64,000 nucleotides of DNA from Enoplosus armatus (GCF_043641665.1 NC_092189.1:11432333-11496332), one strand, 5' to 3'. Counted from the first letter of the stretch, positions 1-13,461 are shown. The notes: generated by a model not told the origin, from the letters alone. Numbers and translations are program-made.

Positions 1-2985
1 TTATAGTAACGTCACATTACGTCCTCCGTTGCTTCATAATTCCTTCGGCTGATAGAAGGCTGTGAACGTAAACAGATGTCATCTTGAGGCATTTGCTTAA
101 ACGACTGAGGCTGTTGTTTTTTTTCTTGAGGACAATCTTCATTTCTCCCACTTTCCCTGACTAAGCAAACTTAAATGAATAATATATGTGCCCCTACCAA
201 GAGGGGAACACAAATTGGAGGTAACTGTGAATAGGTCCATTTAAAGATGCTCTACCAGGAATGTTGATTATTTATTACAATAGGTGCAAAACAATCCATT
301 CAAATTGACAATGACGGTAGGAAAGTCTGACTGTGAAGTAATTAATTTCCTTCTCTCTGTTTCCGATTAACTTTGAATGACTCAACACTGAATCACACCA
401 ATTCTCCTTCATTTAAAGGGAATATCCAGACATAGCAGAGACACATTAATCACAATAATCTGGAAGAGCTGAATTTTAAATCAAAGTAAATACATTTCCA
501 AAGATACTCCGCCATGATGATGCAAGCCTGTGATGCACAAACCCAAAGTAACATTCTGACTTTGTGTCAGTCAGCATGTTATTATCGATGGAACTGCTCC
601 AGTTTGCTTTTCATCATGACATTACAGATGTGAGTCTGTTCTCTGTATTTTTATCTTTGAAGTCTTCAGATATTAACCGAGCCTCTCTGACTCTCAGCTG
701 ACGGGGGCTGTTTGGGGCTTGATGTGGTTGTTACTGGACTAATGGATTCTTACTGGAAGCTGTCCTGTGCTTTGATGGTCAGCAGAGAAACCAGCACATA
801 CACAGGTACACACACACAAACAGATACATGCTGATTTCATTGAGACTACATCCTGTCTAGGTTGTGGATTATTAAACCTCATTGGCACGGCAGATACTGA
901 TGCTGACCAAACAGCTTACATATCTTATTTTTTTTGAGTCTGCAGCGGCACTATTTTCCCACCTGTTCTTGAAGGATTTCCAACCATAACTGCTCTCTCC
1001 ACAGAGGCAACATCCCACTCTGACAAGTTAACGCTAAGAATCAGATCACTCCCACCTGCAACACTGTTAATCCATTGAAAATCTGTCAGCCCCATCTCGC
1101 AGAAGAATAGAATTTTTTTAATCAAAAGAAATGCTTTTTACTCAACTATTTAATAAGACACCTTTACAAGAGGTGACTGGAAAATACATCTTTTTAAATG
1201 TCTAAACAGCTGCAGCTTGAGGCTGTGGCAACTAAAAGTGAATAAAATGTTTACTGTTTCTCTGATAGTTAATGTTGTTTCCTGTTGTTGTTGTTGTTGT
1301 TCCTTTGCTACAAAATGCATGTGACTGCTCGATTATTCAAAAAAGAGAGCAACATTTTAGTGGGTGAGCAAGAGAAACTGTATACTGAGAAACTGAAGCT
1401 GAACTTAATTTAATATATTTTCATTCATCCTGTGGTCATACCAAGATAATAATGGTAATTATACACTCGTACACCGTATGCATTAAAAATATCCTGTGCC
1501 TGCAACATTTGTTTCGGGTCCCTCTGAACTTTCCTGTATGGACAAATCAAATGATGAAGCTAGTTCCTTATCTTCCTTGTCCACCTTTTTCCTCGCTGTC
1601 CCTATCTCTGTTATGTTATACAGCCTGTCACTCTTGCAGCAAGAGGACATGTGATCATGTGAAAGAAATGAATCCTTGAATCAGCTGTTAAATGATTTCC
1701 TTGCCTCAGTTCTGTATTCATAGGAAGAAACTCGGCACCTCAATTAGAACTGATGTACATCACGTATGCCATTATCAACGACCTTTCCCTGTTTTCCTCC
1801 AACCGTTCTGCTCCGTCTCTCTCCTCTGTCCTCAGCAATTATTTAAAGTAAGTGCAGTTATTAATCCACTCTTGTTATACTTTGATCAGTATTTTGAAAT
1901 TCACTGCAGGATCCTGCCAAACCTAATGTTGGGATAAGAGCGTATAGTGGGAATGTTATCACAAGGCATTGCTGCACAGCTGAGGTTGGGTAGTTGGCCA
2001 GATGTATTGATATTAAACTGCTTATTTCAGTTTCTTAAACTGTCAAAACATCAAGGATATAAAACATCATTCATCATGTGGTGTTTTGGTGTTAAACTGG
2101 CGAGACTGATCTGTTACGGTCAGAAAAGCAACATTGTGTGTTTGAGTAAGAGAGCATCTGTTGAGGAAGCGTTTGTCCTTGTTTGCATGAATGACATATT
2201 AACATACAGTATGTGTACCGCAGCACTGACTTTAATTTTATGAAGCCTGTTACAATTCTGATTTATGTTATGAAAGGTGTTAGATAAGGCATAAGCATTT
2301 TTATGGTAAGTCATGTTTAAACGCTCCCTCATCAGCACTCAACACTGGCCTATTTAATAACTCACTTAAATTAATTAATTCACTGTTTGAGAGATAATAG
2401 CTTTTCTGCCTTGAGACATTTTAGTGGCTGGCAAAGTTGTTTTGGGGAATTTTCCCTATTGATCCAGTCATTGATGAAATTTCCAGTTCATTTATTAAAA
2501 CATAAATACTAGAATCACCCTCATACCTTAGGTGGGCTGCTGGGTTATACTACATTTAGACCTTCAGGCTGTCGCTGTTGAGATAGTGCCATAATCCAGT
2601 CGTAGGGACAGTTGGATTCTTGCGCTGCTCACCATTTGTGCAAACTCACAAACTCAACTCGCAAAGCTGCACAACTCCAAAAGGCTTGTTGTATTCCAAG
2701 ACATTTCTAAAGTAATTGCCTTTCACTTGTTTAAATGGTAATGTACTTACTTTAATCAAATTTTAGTCAGAAATCTCATTGAATCAGACTATAATATTGT
2801 GATAATATTGCACTTTCCACTTTCATAAAGGTTAATTAAGTCTAACTCAGTCAGAGGGGAGTGAAATGAGATGGAGAGAAGCAGAGATAGAGATACAACG
2901 AGAAGAAAGAGAGGTCCAGAGTGAAATAAGCACCTACGAGGATAATTTGGTCAGCCAATTTTGTTTCCAGAGTGCAAGAGTTGAG
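1..2985. other. Unique-looking AT-rich sequence, no gene seen
   Basis: Short frames only (all under 100 codons), with no recognisable domains or convincing splice-site pairs. It contains a small (TTG)n tract at about 1283-1301. No repeat family is recognised. Confidence 0.5.
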
Positions 2986-3020
2986 GTTTGTGTTTGTGTG
3001 TATATATGTGTGTGTGTGCA
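2986..3020. repeat. Imperfect (TG)n microsatellite
   Basis: Alternating TG with TATA interruptions, followed by agagag-rich sequence. Confidence 0.8.
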
Positions 3021-3490
3021 AGAGAGTTAGAGTAAAAGAGAGACTTTTGTCTGTTTCTCTAGGTCTGTTTTGTAAAAAGTTTCTGCTTAGTCAAGCTTGA
3101 CGGCCAGGTCACTGTATCTTTCTCCTTACTTCTGTTTCTGTGGCTCTCTGTCCGTCATTCTGTTACTGACGTTTTCTGACATTTTTTTGCTGTATTTGCT
3201 CTCCTGAACACCGAAAAGAAATAGGGACAGAGTTTACTGACTCCCTTGGGGGTCAGTTTTGCTTGGTATAAAAAGTAATGAAATGAAATTTAGGGCAAAC
3301 ACAACTGCCAAGCACAAGACATAGAGAGACAGACTGGTTAATAATGAGAGAAATGGAGAAAAAGAGTGTTGTTTGGATCTGTCTTTTTCAAGACCCTAAC
3401 AAAGTGTGTGGCTATGCATCTCCGTAAATCAGCTCTCAGTGGGTTCTTTTAAATACACTGTGTATATACACCTTTTATATGCTGCATAAC

Positions 3491-3506
3491 AGAGAGAGAG
3501 AGAGAG
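3491..3506. repeat. (AG)8 microsatellite
   Basis: Direct reading of agagag units. Confidence 0.85.
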
Positions 3507-3650
3507 CAGTGCTTGTGGGACACAAACAATCAGGAGGTTAGGGATGCAGTGGTTTTCAGAAAGAAGTAGTCCCTCTTAGTATGCCACTCAGGTTGTAAGG
3601 AGGCGGTGATGGGCAGACAAAGTGCAGGACTCCCGCGTGCATCTGGCTTT

Positions 3651-3715
3651 ATGCAACAAAAGCACTTTGGTTAAGGTTACGCACTTTGGTTAAGGTTGTG
3701 GTTTTGTTTACATGT
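3651..3715 (+). repeat. Fragment of CAACAAAA..CACTTGGTTAAGG dispersed repeat, internally duplicated
   Basis: Contains GCACTTTGGTTAAGGTTAC at 3662-3680, followed immediately by a near-identical 19-mer at 3681-3699. The same core returns at 4247 as GCACTTGGTTAAGGGTAGGG. From memory this belongs to a common teleost dispersed repeat with a core like CAAAACCACTTGGTTAGG followed by GGAAAGATC. The family is not named here. Confidence 0.5.
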
Positions 3716-3788
3716 TAAGAAATGAAACATGTTGTGTCTCCTGCTTGAAGTCACTGTTGACTTGTGCAAACACTTTACAAACAAACAC

Positions 3789-4150
3789 TCAAGGCACTGA
3801 AAGCCATCAGGTTACCATCATTGTAACATCATTCAGAAGTATGACCTCCTGACCTTTGACAGCTTTATGCATCTTGCTGATGTTAGTTTAGTGTACAAAG
3901 TGATCAATGATCTGGCTCCTCCCCCATTAAAAGAGTTCATATCACTGCGCTCTGATAATGGGAGGATGACTATGATGACAGACAGCACAGATCTACTGTG
4001 TTTGGCAGATCAGCTATCTCTGTTAGATAAACACATTTTTAGAGCTCAGCACTAAGTCATATAAGAGGGTGCTGCAGCTTTACTGATTTTAAATTCAAGA
4101 TGAAATCATGGCTAAAATCAACCCAATCATGTACCCATCACGCAAACACT
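3789..4150 (+). mobile_element. Decayed 3' end of a non-LTR retrotransposon (L2/CR1-like LINE reverse transcriptase)
   Basis: Conceptual translation shows KALKAIRLPSL, a stop, HHS, a one-base frameshift, then KYDLLTFDSFMHLADVSLVY continuing into VINDLAPPPLKEF. This is the region after the polymerase core typical of fish LINE ORF2 C-termini. A further piece at 4101-4140 reads MKSWLKSTQSCTHH, the usual last residues of such proteins. The middle (about 3960-4080) is scrambled by substitutions and indels. There is an in-frame stop at 3824, at least one frameshift near 3835 and another stop at 4053. The copy is 5'-truncated, as LINE insertions usually are, and is a dead remnant with no host function. 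No 3' tail repeat is obvious after 4150. Confidence 0.75.
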
Positions 4151-4234
4151 TGATGTGTCTTACTGTTGTGAAATCTTGCTGTTGTTACTGATGTTGTTGT
4201 CGCTCATAGTAACTACAGCATCATTAAACTTTTT

Positions 4235-4290
4235 TATGGTTATGTTTAGGCACTTGGTTAAGGGTAGGGAAAGATCGGGGTCTCTCTCTC
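4235..4290 (+). repeat. Second fragment of the CACTTGGTTAAGG repeat
   Basis: Shares GCACTTGGTTAAGG with 3662-3699 and extends into GTAGGGAAAGATCGGGG, which continues the family consensus as I recall it. It lies on the other side of the LINE remnant. Confidence 0.45.
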
Positions 4291-6180
4291 TTGTCGAAAC
4301 AAGGGAGAGGATTCATAAACTCCACCACTTATCTCATCTAATAATTTCCTCTTTCATTAGACCTCTTGTAGCTGAGTTTTGTGTACTCATGCTAAGAGAG
4401 CTAAGCCAACATCCCACATGTAAATATCAAATACCTGCCTGCGTGCCTGCGTGCATGCGTGCGTGTGTGTTCGGGTCAGTGTGTGCTCAGTTGTTCTGAA
4501 ACAACTGCTTGTCATGGCAACAGTGAAAGGTCCTTTGTGATAATTACAAGTACATAATGGCTCCTCCAACTTCTCTTGAACTCCTTTTTACACTCTCACA
4601 CACCTTAATGGGGATGATTGCTAGATTGCTGTGCAACATCTCCATGATTGCAGTAATTGTCATATATATCACTGCCTGAAGTCTTTCAAACTTACTGAAC
4701 ACACTGAACCATAGAGTGTATTATCCTCCTGAGCACACGGTCTATTTCACTAATCTAATTCTGTTATTATCTTGTCAGGATTGTGTTGTTGGTTTTCTTT
4801 TATTCTTGGCTCTGTATTGACTCTGTTGTGTGTGAGGGGGTCTGGGCTAAGCATTTTAAACAACAACACCTCTGTTTAAATGGGGAACTGCTCCTCCACA
4901 CTCCCCTGTTTGTTTTATTAAAGAATCCGTCTCTGTCTTGTTTGTGTAGTCGCTTTAATTACTTTTCTTCCCCACCAGTGTTTTGTTAATGTGAACAGCG
5001 TTGCTGGCATTGTACAGTATTCTTTTCAGGGCGGGTAATTTATTAAACAGGCAGTACCTTAGTTACAAGAGCTTATCTGTTTAGTTTGCTTTGTTACAGA
5101 GAGAGGACACTGCATTAAGCCTGTGGCCTCACTCATCTGTTTTTTTCCTTATTATAGTCCCTCTTCCTTTGTTCTCCTTCATTTTCTATTCCTGACTCCA
5201 ACTCTCTTTTTCTCTCTGGATTAATTCTTTGTTTCCAGCTTCATTCCTAATTTCCAGCCTCTCACTTACATGCTTCCTTTTTCCTCCACAAACTCTCTCT
5301 TCTTTCTGCTTACATGTTCTTGCAGAACTTTATATGATTTCTGACATATTGAGTTCATCAGACAAAGATTACATGCTGATAGTCGTGCATGAACAATGGA
5401 GCGAGTGTTCAAACATATTACACTGATATATTGTACACGCAGACACAATGAAAGCCTGTGGGAATCATCTGTTAGCAGTTTTCATATATTCATATTTTAT
5501 TAAAGAGGTTTAGTTATTACTCGCACATTCTCTCCCTAATTGTTCTCTAGTGACTTCAGGCTCTTCTTCCATCAGCTTTATTGTCCTGCAGTAAATATTA
5601 GCACTTCTTTCTCTCCTCTCCATCTCTGCATCCTTCATTTTAAAGCTGAATCTCAGAGTTAAGGCTCATTTGAATTACGCTGATCAAATGCACTGATATT
5701 TATTGAAAGGTGATGTCTGATCATTTGTGAAATTACTGAAAGGTTTAGTAGTGTGTAGTGAGTCATTATTTTGTCATTCGTTTTAAATATTGGCTTTTTG
5801 TAATCAAATGTGACTGTTCTGTCTAACCACCTTCCATATAACCAAGCCATTGCACTGTCTGCTATTGAGGAATCAGGTTAGGTTGCATAATTGCTGATAA
5901 TGGCAGTGCTATAAATGATAGATTCAAATTTTCATTACCAGGTCAACAGTGACCTTCACAGATGCAACATTAGGGGCACTGTGTTTTTTTGCTGTCTTTG
6001 AGTGTTGCAGTAGATGAGAATGAAAAGAGGTTTCAGGATGTTGAGAAAATCATTTATGAAACACTTGATTCTTCTGAGATGTGCTTACCAGCTCCTTTTG
6101 CAAGACTTGCACTCTGACAATGGCACCGCATTCAAACGAGGCGGCATTGGTCGGGGAAGTTTCTTCAGGTACTGATGACA
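4291..6180. other. No gene; simple and pyrimidine-rich sequence
   Basis: Holds a cryptically simple (TGCG/TGCC)n tract at about 4435-4470 and a pyrimidine-rich stretch at about 5160-5320. Frames are short and unrelated to anything recognised. Confidence 0.5.
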
Positions 6181-6300
6181 GTCCAGTTTGAGTAATAGAT
6201 CCGTGGATATGAAGGCTTATCACGTGCCAGAATACTGTTTAACAGTTTCAAATGTTATGAGACAGGAGTTTATAACTTTTATAAACAATACGTTTATAAG
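6181..6300 (+). repeat. Dispersed repeat, copy 1 (pairs with 22584)
   Basis: The 57 bases from 6181 align without gaps to 22584-22640 with 46 identities, starting with the shared 15-mer GTCCAGTTTGAGTAA. Similarity continues more weakly (caaatgttatgag..ggagtttataac against attaatattaggattttacaac). The family is unknown to me, and any transposon class is an inference. Confidence 0.65.
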
Positions 6301-7500
6301 TTTAATAAGTTACGACAAAGTGGCAACAATCATTTTATCCTTTGTCTCAACATTTGCAAGGTAAACTGCTGGGCGCCAACATACTGGTCTCACTGAAATG
6401 AGCCAGCCATCTTGTTAGCCAGGCCCCCAAAATCTTCTCTCTAGCTTCTACAACTCACCTACAATGCTACAGCACCCTTTGTCTTCCACTTTTCCAAATT
6501 CTTTAATGCGGTCCCCTCCTAAACCCCCTGCACTAGTTGCTGAGTGCCTGTTGAAATTCAATTTCAAAACCCTGTTCCTAAGCACAGGCTATCAATGCCC
6601 CCCATACTTCTTGGCTTGAGTCCAGGCCTGAACACCTTGTTCTTTGCTTCCTCTGGCAATTTATTTTTCTACGCAGCTTCACCTCCTCTCTCTCCTGGCT
6701 TCACAATGATAGAACAGTCCTCCTAATCCGGTTCACACAGCTGAATTACATTGTGTCACGTACACAAAGCTCGCCATTTCAAGAACCAATACTGTACGTC
6801 AACCTCTCTTATCTCACTTACATCGTCTGTTTTATTTCCCAATCCTCCTCCCTGGTAAGAGAGCTGGATGAGAACCTCATCTAAATAAAGTGTGAAAGAA
6901 GTAGCTCCCACTGAAAGCAGAGAAATACGTGAAGATGGAAATAGGTTGTGAGGGTGTGTGTCCCTGTGGAGAGAGATAAGGTGACAGGCAGCTCTGAGGT
7001 CAGTCTAGCTGTATCTTGCAGACAACCTTGCTTGCCCTGTGGGTGGTTTAACCAGACATCTGCTGAACTCACATTAGATCCTGCAGGGCTTCACATGTCT
7101 GCCACCGCTCCCCTCAGCTGACCCCGGAACAGCAAGCAAGGATTTACATAATGTATCACAGGGATAAGAGGTGTAGCTTTTGTGCCAGAGGCTGATATCA
7201 GATCAGGTCTTAAAAGTTTGGAGATAATATTGTCTCAGTCACCAGGGGCATGTCCTTTTAAACACTGATTGGAGATTGGGGCTTGGGGACTTTTGAGTCT
7301 CAGTTAGAGGATTAAAGGTGAAGTTTTGCTTCTGGATCTATACTTTGATATTCCAAACATTAAGTCCTGCAGTCATATTTAATCTGTGTTTAAATTTCAA
7401 ATAAATTAAACTTCTATTCATGGATACTAGTGCCCAAGTAGTGATATCTCTAGCCTCTCCACCAGGTTCAATAACAATAATTGGTATTTGGTGATGCAGA
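6301..7500. other. No gene or recognised element
   Basis: Mixed sequence. 6360-6520 is somewhat richer in C and may continue the repeat at 6181, but I cannot delimit it. Confidence 0.4.
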
Positions 7501-7529
7501 TATATATATATATATATATATATGTATAT
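7501..7529. repeat. (TA)n microsatellite
   Basis: About 11 TA units, then TGTATAT. Confidence 0.95.
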
Positions 7530-9684
7530 TTCCAGCCAGTTTTGGTACTTACCTTGGTTTGAAAAGTTGCTAGTAATAAGAGTGAAGAGTCCCATAGTTA
7601 GCATCAGTATTGCAGTATTGTTATTTCATTCTGGGCTCTTGTATGCGGGTATGCAGAATTTTTGTCTGTTTTTGTAATGCATTTTCTGGTGAAGGCAATC
7701 AAAGGGAGGATTACAAATAGGAGCAGGAGAGTCAAACTGGGGCCCAACTAGCTGACACAACAGAGAACTGTATAAATAGAGGGAGGGGTGATAGAGAGAT
7801 AGATCTGGATTACAGGATTACATGAACCATCAGTCAATGTTGAGCTGCGATTTCAGGATATAATGACCAACTGATATAGATGGAGCCTATTCCCAATACA
7901 TGGTGATACTGTATCTGTCCAGGCTTGCCAAGTTGGTGTTGGATGTCAATAGGTGCCTCATCTGCAAAAAAAAGGTTATAGTATGTTTACAAAACTGAGC
8001 AAACCAAAGTAAACTGAAGTAAGTATCAGATTTTGTACTGTCTACCTGGGGAAATGTACTCAACTAAGGCATGCAGAGGGCTTCCCACTGGGCATGTGTG
8101 ACCTGGCCAAGCAGAAAATGCAACAAACCACTTGCTTCATTTTCATGTATAAAATACACCAGACAACAAAGCAGCCCTACACGTGTCATAAGAACTGGAG
8201 TTTCTTCAAGGCTTTGTTCAAGGCTTGTTTAACATCGAATCGCTTAACATGAAAAATAGAACAAGTCCTTCTGTTTTGGCTGAATCTCAGGCACAAAGGC
8301 ATTCATGGGATCAAATGCAGTTCGGTTATTTCACAAGAATTAATCAGTATTATTGTTTATTATCGAGAAACTGCCCACGTTTCTAACACCAGACTGGTCT
8401 AAGATATGAACTACCTTACTGCTACTGACCCACCTGGTTAAGATATGGAACATGATTGGCGTCACTGTCAGCAGCGGGTTTTGTTGAATCAACACTGTGA
8501 AAATCTGTTAAAATATGATGGTAAAAAGACAGGAACTTATAGCAAAAGTACTTTTAGTTTGGGCAAAGGAAATGCTGCAGTGGCTCTGACAGGTGTGAGT
8601 AATGTCAAGCCTGACCTTTATGTTCAACCACAACTCCAGGCATAATTAGAGAGTATTTTAACTAATGGAATAAGAGATGTCAAACTCCAAAAGCTTAAAG
8701 CACTTTGAAAACAGAGTCTAACAATGAAAAGTGACAAAGAAGTCAGAAAAACAATAGTGAGTGCCTCAGGTCCCTACCATGTACTGTATTAAATGGAGCG
8801 ACAATCACAGCAAGAACAAATCTCATTTAATTTTAATATGCCATGGGTGTGTAGCTCTCTCTCTGGGTGTTCTCTACTCATTGTTTACCGCTCTGATTTC
8901 AGTGGCTTGTTGGTCATGTCATAAAAAGCGACTTAGAATAAATGCCAGTGACCTCAAGAGTTCCCGTCTTCCTTCTTTAAGAAGAAAAATGCTTACAGCG
9001 TGTGTTTTTTTTATCCTACAGTCTCACCTCAACAAAACAAATAACACATTATCAAGTCACAGTAATCAGTGATGTGGAACCCGTTGAGACAGAAAACTGT
9101 CACAACTGCCAGGGGTGTTGTTTGCTTGTCATGTCAGCGAAAATGATCCCATCGCTGTTAAATATTGATAGATGTGGAAGGAATGAGAGAGATGGATTGG
9201 AATTGAAAGTTCTCCAAATTAAACCACACAATGTGTTTTTGTAACTGCCCTCCAGGGCAGGGCAAAATTTCACATTTTTGCATGTTCAGCTGACCTGCAG
9301 TTCACCGACCAATAGTCTCAAGTTATCGCTAGCTTAGCATTTGGTATTAATTCTCTCTATTTGCCCAATAATTAAAATTATGTAATGATAGCTGAAATGG
9401 CTAATCCTATTGTTTTTCTTCGGACGACCGCCTCAAGGAATCGGTCTGTGGTAAACGGTACCAAACTGGCTGTTTTAGGGGGGGTAAACACAGCACAGAT
9501 GAAGTAGATGAATAACTGTGTGTGTACGCCTCCGTGTGTGCGTGTGTGTACTCTGCATCTGTCGGATCCTGATACTTTTGCTCTCCAGGCAATATGACGA
9601 GCAAAGAGTCTGAAGTGAAGATCACAGCAGCCTTCAGGCCAAATGTCGGGAAGTTAAGCGACACTGGGGGGAAGAGACACCCAG

Positions 9685-9686
<2 letters not shown>
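7530..9686. other. No gene seen
   Basis: Unique-looking sequence. Frames of up to about 100 codons (such as 8761-9072) have no recognisable motif and no splice context. Confidence 0.5.

Positions 9687-9716
<30 letters not shown>
9687..9716. repeat. (TG)15 microsatellite
   Basis: Perfect dinucleotide run of 30 bases. Confidence 0.97.
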
Positions 9717-9717
<1 letters not shown>

Positions 9718-10261
9718 AGAGGGATATACAAGCCTAGAAAAAGCTTTGTACAGAGACAGATTACTTGAGGAGAGTATAACTTTGAGATAAGAAAGACACT
9801 TTGTGATGAGAAAAAGGATGCTGGAGAATGGACACAGCAAGAGAATTATAGAAATGGAGGGACGGCTGTGAACAAGGAACAAATTGTAGGCTTCTCTAAA
9901 ATGAAATGTATTGTCTTGGGTGGCTTAGCAACAAACCATGACCCTGTCACACCTCTGCAACACTATTTTGTTCCCCACTTTTCTCCTCCTCCGTTTTCCC
10001 TCCACCTCAGTTTTTATGCTGCTACCAAATCCTCCGGGGTGGAGAATAAAGAGCAGGAGAGATCCATCAGCGCTCGCTAAAAAGCCTTGCTGGCTCATAA
10101 ATAACGGAGGTGGATGAATTAGGAAGTTAAATCACCTTTGGTTGTTAATGTCACAGCCTATGACAGACATGAAATACTCCTCGTACCCCTCAGTCTGGCT
10201 GCTTTGCTCCCTCCTTCAGGCTCTGCCACCACTTCACCATATGGTGGTGTGTCATAGCATG

Positions 10262-10263
<2 letters not shown>

Positions 10264-10297
<34 letters not shown>
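10264..10297. repeat. (GT)17 microsatellite
   Basis: Perfect run of 34 bases. Confidence 0.97.
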
Positions 10298-10298
<1 letters not shown>

Positions 10299-10390
10299 TG
10301 TGTGAAGGGGTTGATGAGAGGTGCATACATTTATTTGTATCGATGATCAGCCTGTTTCCTGTCCTTCATGTATTTTATTGAGGTCTTTAT

Positions 10391-10404
10391 GTTGTCATGG
10401 TAAC
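10391..10404. promoter_or_regulatory. RFX X-box-like motif
   Basis: GTTGTCATGGTAAC differs at one base from the palindromic RFX consensus GTTGCCATGGYAAC. A second near-match lies at 52477. Motif evidence only. Confidence 0.3.
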
Positions 10405-11022
10405 AATGGTTCCTTTGAGCTTAATCCTACCTACTTTTATTTTGGTGGCTTCCACTGGAAATGACATCACATGTAGCATGACAAAGCAAAATTCCCCACA
10501 AGGTCTCATCCATGTTCGCTCATACGTTTGGATCAAGGTTTCATTCTTGACCTCAGAAACTGTAGTTGGCTACAAAAGAAGAAGAAAATCTCACTACAAG
10601 GTCCATTTAGTAGCTGTTGTGATGTTTACGATTATATCACACAATCTTTTCCAGCAGATCAAAGGTAATTTTTTTCTTTATTCTGTTCATAGATATGTTT
10701 GAAAATGAAAGTGCTCAGATAAATTGAGCATCTATAATATCTACAATTCCATGACAACTGGTCTGCTCTTGAAGATTGTGTAATGTGATCAAAAGCTCCA
10801 GAGTGTTTAAGTGTAAAGGCAGCATAGGCTTGGTTTGAAGTCATGTCATGGTGGTTCATTTTAAGTGTTACAAGCTTGTCTTCTTGGTACATTTTGAATG
10901 GCTGAATAAAGCCAGCCGAAGAGGACAAAAAAAACCCACACAACACACAAATTATTTTCCTTGTTAGCCTGGATAAAGCTACGTTCAAGAAACAAGGCAA
11001 CTTATATCTTACATTGTCTCTG

Positions 11023-11031
<9 letters not shown>
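10405..11031. other. No gene seen
   Basis: Unique-looking AT-rich sequence. The 113-codon minus-strand frame at 10659-11000 has no recognisable feature. Confidence 0.45.

Positions 11032-11059
<28 letters not shown>
11032..11059. repeat. (CA)14 microsatellite
   Basis: Perfect CA run preceded by a (TC)n stretch. Confidence 0.97.
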
Positions 11060-11064
<5 letters not shown>

Positions 11065-13461
11065 TTGCCCACTGGAGTATAGCTATAGCACTGAGGAAAG
11101 TCTGTCTGTTTTCCATCCCTCCTGTCTTTTCATGTATTGATTTCTTCTTTTACTGTAGTTTCTGACGAAAAATTCACTCCAAACCAGATTCATAACTATC
11201 CTCCCACTGTGACCGCTCTGGCATAAACATTTGGACAAAACACACTTCGTATTGATTTACTAAGAACACATTTTTTCTTCATTACTGGATGCATCAGTAT
11301 TTAATGGCTGGTTGACAACAACAGTTACAGAACTTGAAGCCAAACTCTTGTTTCTTTCTCTCTCACAGTACTACAGTACCTACTACAGTAAAGAAATGAT
11401 ACTTTAGTTTTGGTGTACAGTAGTGTTTAACACTCCACATGAGTCAGAAGTGTAAAGAGGTGTCATTATGGAGCCGAGAGATAACCAAGCCAACAGCCTG
11501 TCATGTGAACCAGATAGAGCCATGGCTAATGCACACAGGAGGATCAAAGCTACCCCCCTCAGTAACATGGAGCTATTTCCAGGGTTAGCTTCAATCCTAA
11601 CATCATGGTCTGTTAGTGCACGCTAACATGAAAGCTGTAGCTTGGGACTTAGCAACATTGTTAATGTGTGGGCAGTAGATTAAAGATCTTCCTCCGCAGA
11701 ACAGCATGGGTATTTACAGTAGCACGTCGTTTTATAGGCTAATGTGGACTCTTCTCTGGCACATGTGGCTGTATTTTCTCAGAAGCTAACAGGCTTATAC
11801 ACAGTGGGCAGGGATTTGATCTGTTTGTCTGTATTTCTTGTTCAGTGACCATCATACACATTCAAACATACAGTAAAAAACTGAAATGTCTTAGTAGACC
11901 CAGCTGATGCCTGAAACTTGATGAAGAAATTTCCTAAGAAATGTGTTTTGTTAAAACTTGAAAATGAAACCCTGAAATCTGTGTTTTCTACAGAGGACAA
12001 TGAGAGAATATTTATCAAACTAATATATTTTAGTTCCGGCTGCTGTGCCAGGAACAACAAAAGATTGTTAGAAAACAAAAGTTACCCTCTTCTGCACATC
12101 CACCTTATTAAATTTGACCAAATGGTTCGGTGCTTCTCCCCATTTGTTTCCCTGCCATGCGTCTGCTTCTCCGTGGTTATTATGATTCAGCGGATAGATG
12201 AGATACAAATGAGATGAATGCTGGCCACCTCTGGCATTACCTGCAGACAGTGTGTGTTTGTGTGTGCGTCACATACCGGTGGGGAACCAGTGAAATGAAC
12301 TACCCTGCTGGCTGATCGTGTGTGTGTGTGTGTTGAATGTGTGAATATCAGACCTTCAGTATTGGACTGTTTGCTGAGCTGCAGAGAAACAGATTCCAAT
12401 GCAAACTACATAAAAAGAGACGGTAATATTGTTTCTGCTCTTGTTGGGCAAACCAGAGGCCCAGGTAATTTACTAAATATTGAAGTCTGACCTCATGGAT
12501 CTTTAATTGTAGCTTCTATCTAAAGACAGCAGCAGAGTGAAAATTGTTCAAGGAAAGCGTCAGCCAGTCCTACATACTGAAGCACAGTCCCACAGCCTCC
12601 CCGGAAGTATGCAGCCTAAGGCAGAAACTCTAAAACTTACATTTAGTAGTTGCTCTGGGCTAGAACAATTCCAGAGGTCAGTCTGTATGAAAAGACATCA
12701 GTGTGAAGGGATTGAGTACCAAAAACATAACGGTATGCTTCTCAGTGATCGCAGTGTCCTTGTGCCTGGACAGAAACACTCAGGGGAGTGAGTGTGTGTG
12801 ACACATTGGGGAAGGAGGGAGAAAAGGTCACTCATTCAATATTCAAACCATCTTTTATAGTTACCGGATAATGCAATGTCTTTCCTACAGCCATAAACTC
12901 TAGGGGGCAACTTTGCTGTACTCACTTCCCTGTAATGGATTAAAGTAAGGCATTACTGTTTACATTTCAGCGACATAAAAGCAGTTCTACTGCTGAGAAG
13001 TGATATGTAGGAGGAGTGACCCTGCTATTTGAATATCTGATATCAAGGAAAGAATGACACAATTGATTACTACTGTATGTGTTATTGTCATACCATCTAA
13101 ATAACTAGCATAGTTTCTGTTTTCCCTTTTTGTTCAACATGTGTTATTAACTAAATAAATAAGTTATGGCATCACCTAAATGCTTCACATCTATTTTGTC
13201 CTTTTCATTTCGCAACAGTACAAAGTAACTCTGTGTCGCTTAATCCATGAGTAAAACTTCAGCCACCAAAAACCTGCATTTGATACAGTGTCCATTTTGT
13301 TAATATTTTGGAACAAGTACTCTTGAAAGGGTGACAAATTGTATTCGTGAGTGCTGATCTCTGAAGCAGGAGCTTTCAGTCCCAGCCTCTCAGAACTGCT
13401 GCTCCCAGCCGGAGGCTTTTTGGCTGCCAACCGGCTGGAATCCAGTTTCCAGCTATTATCC

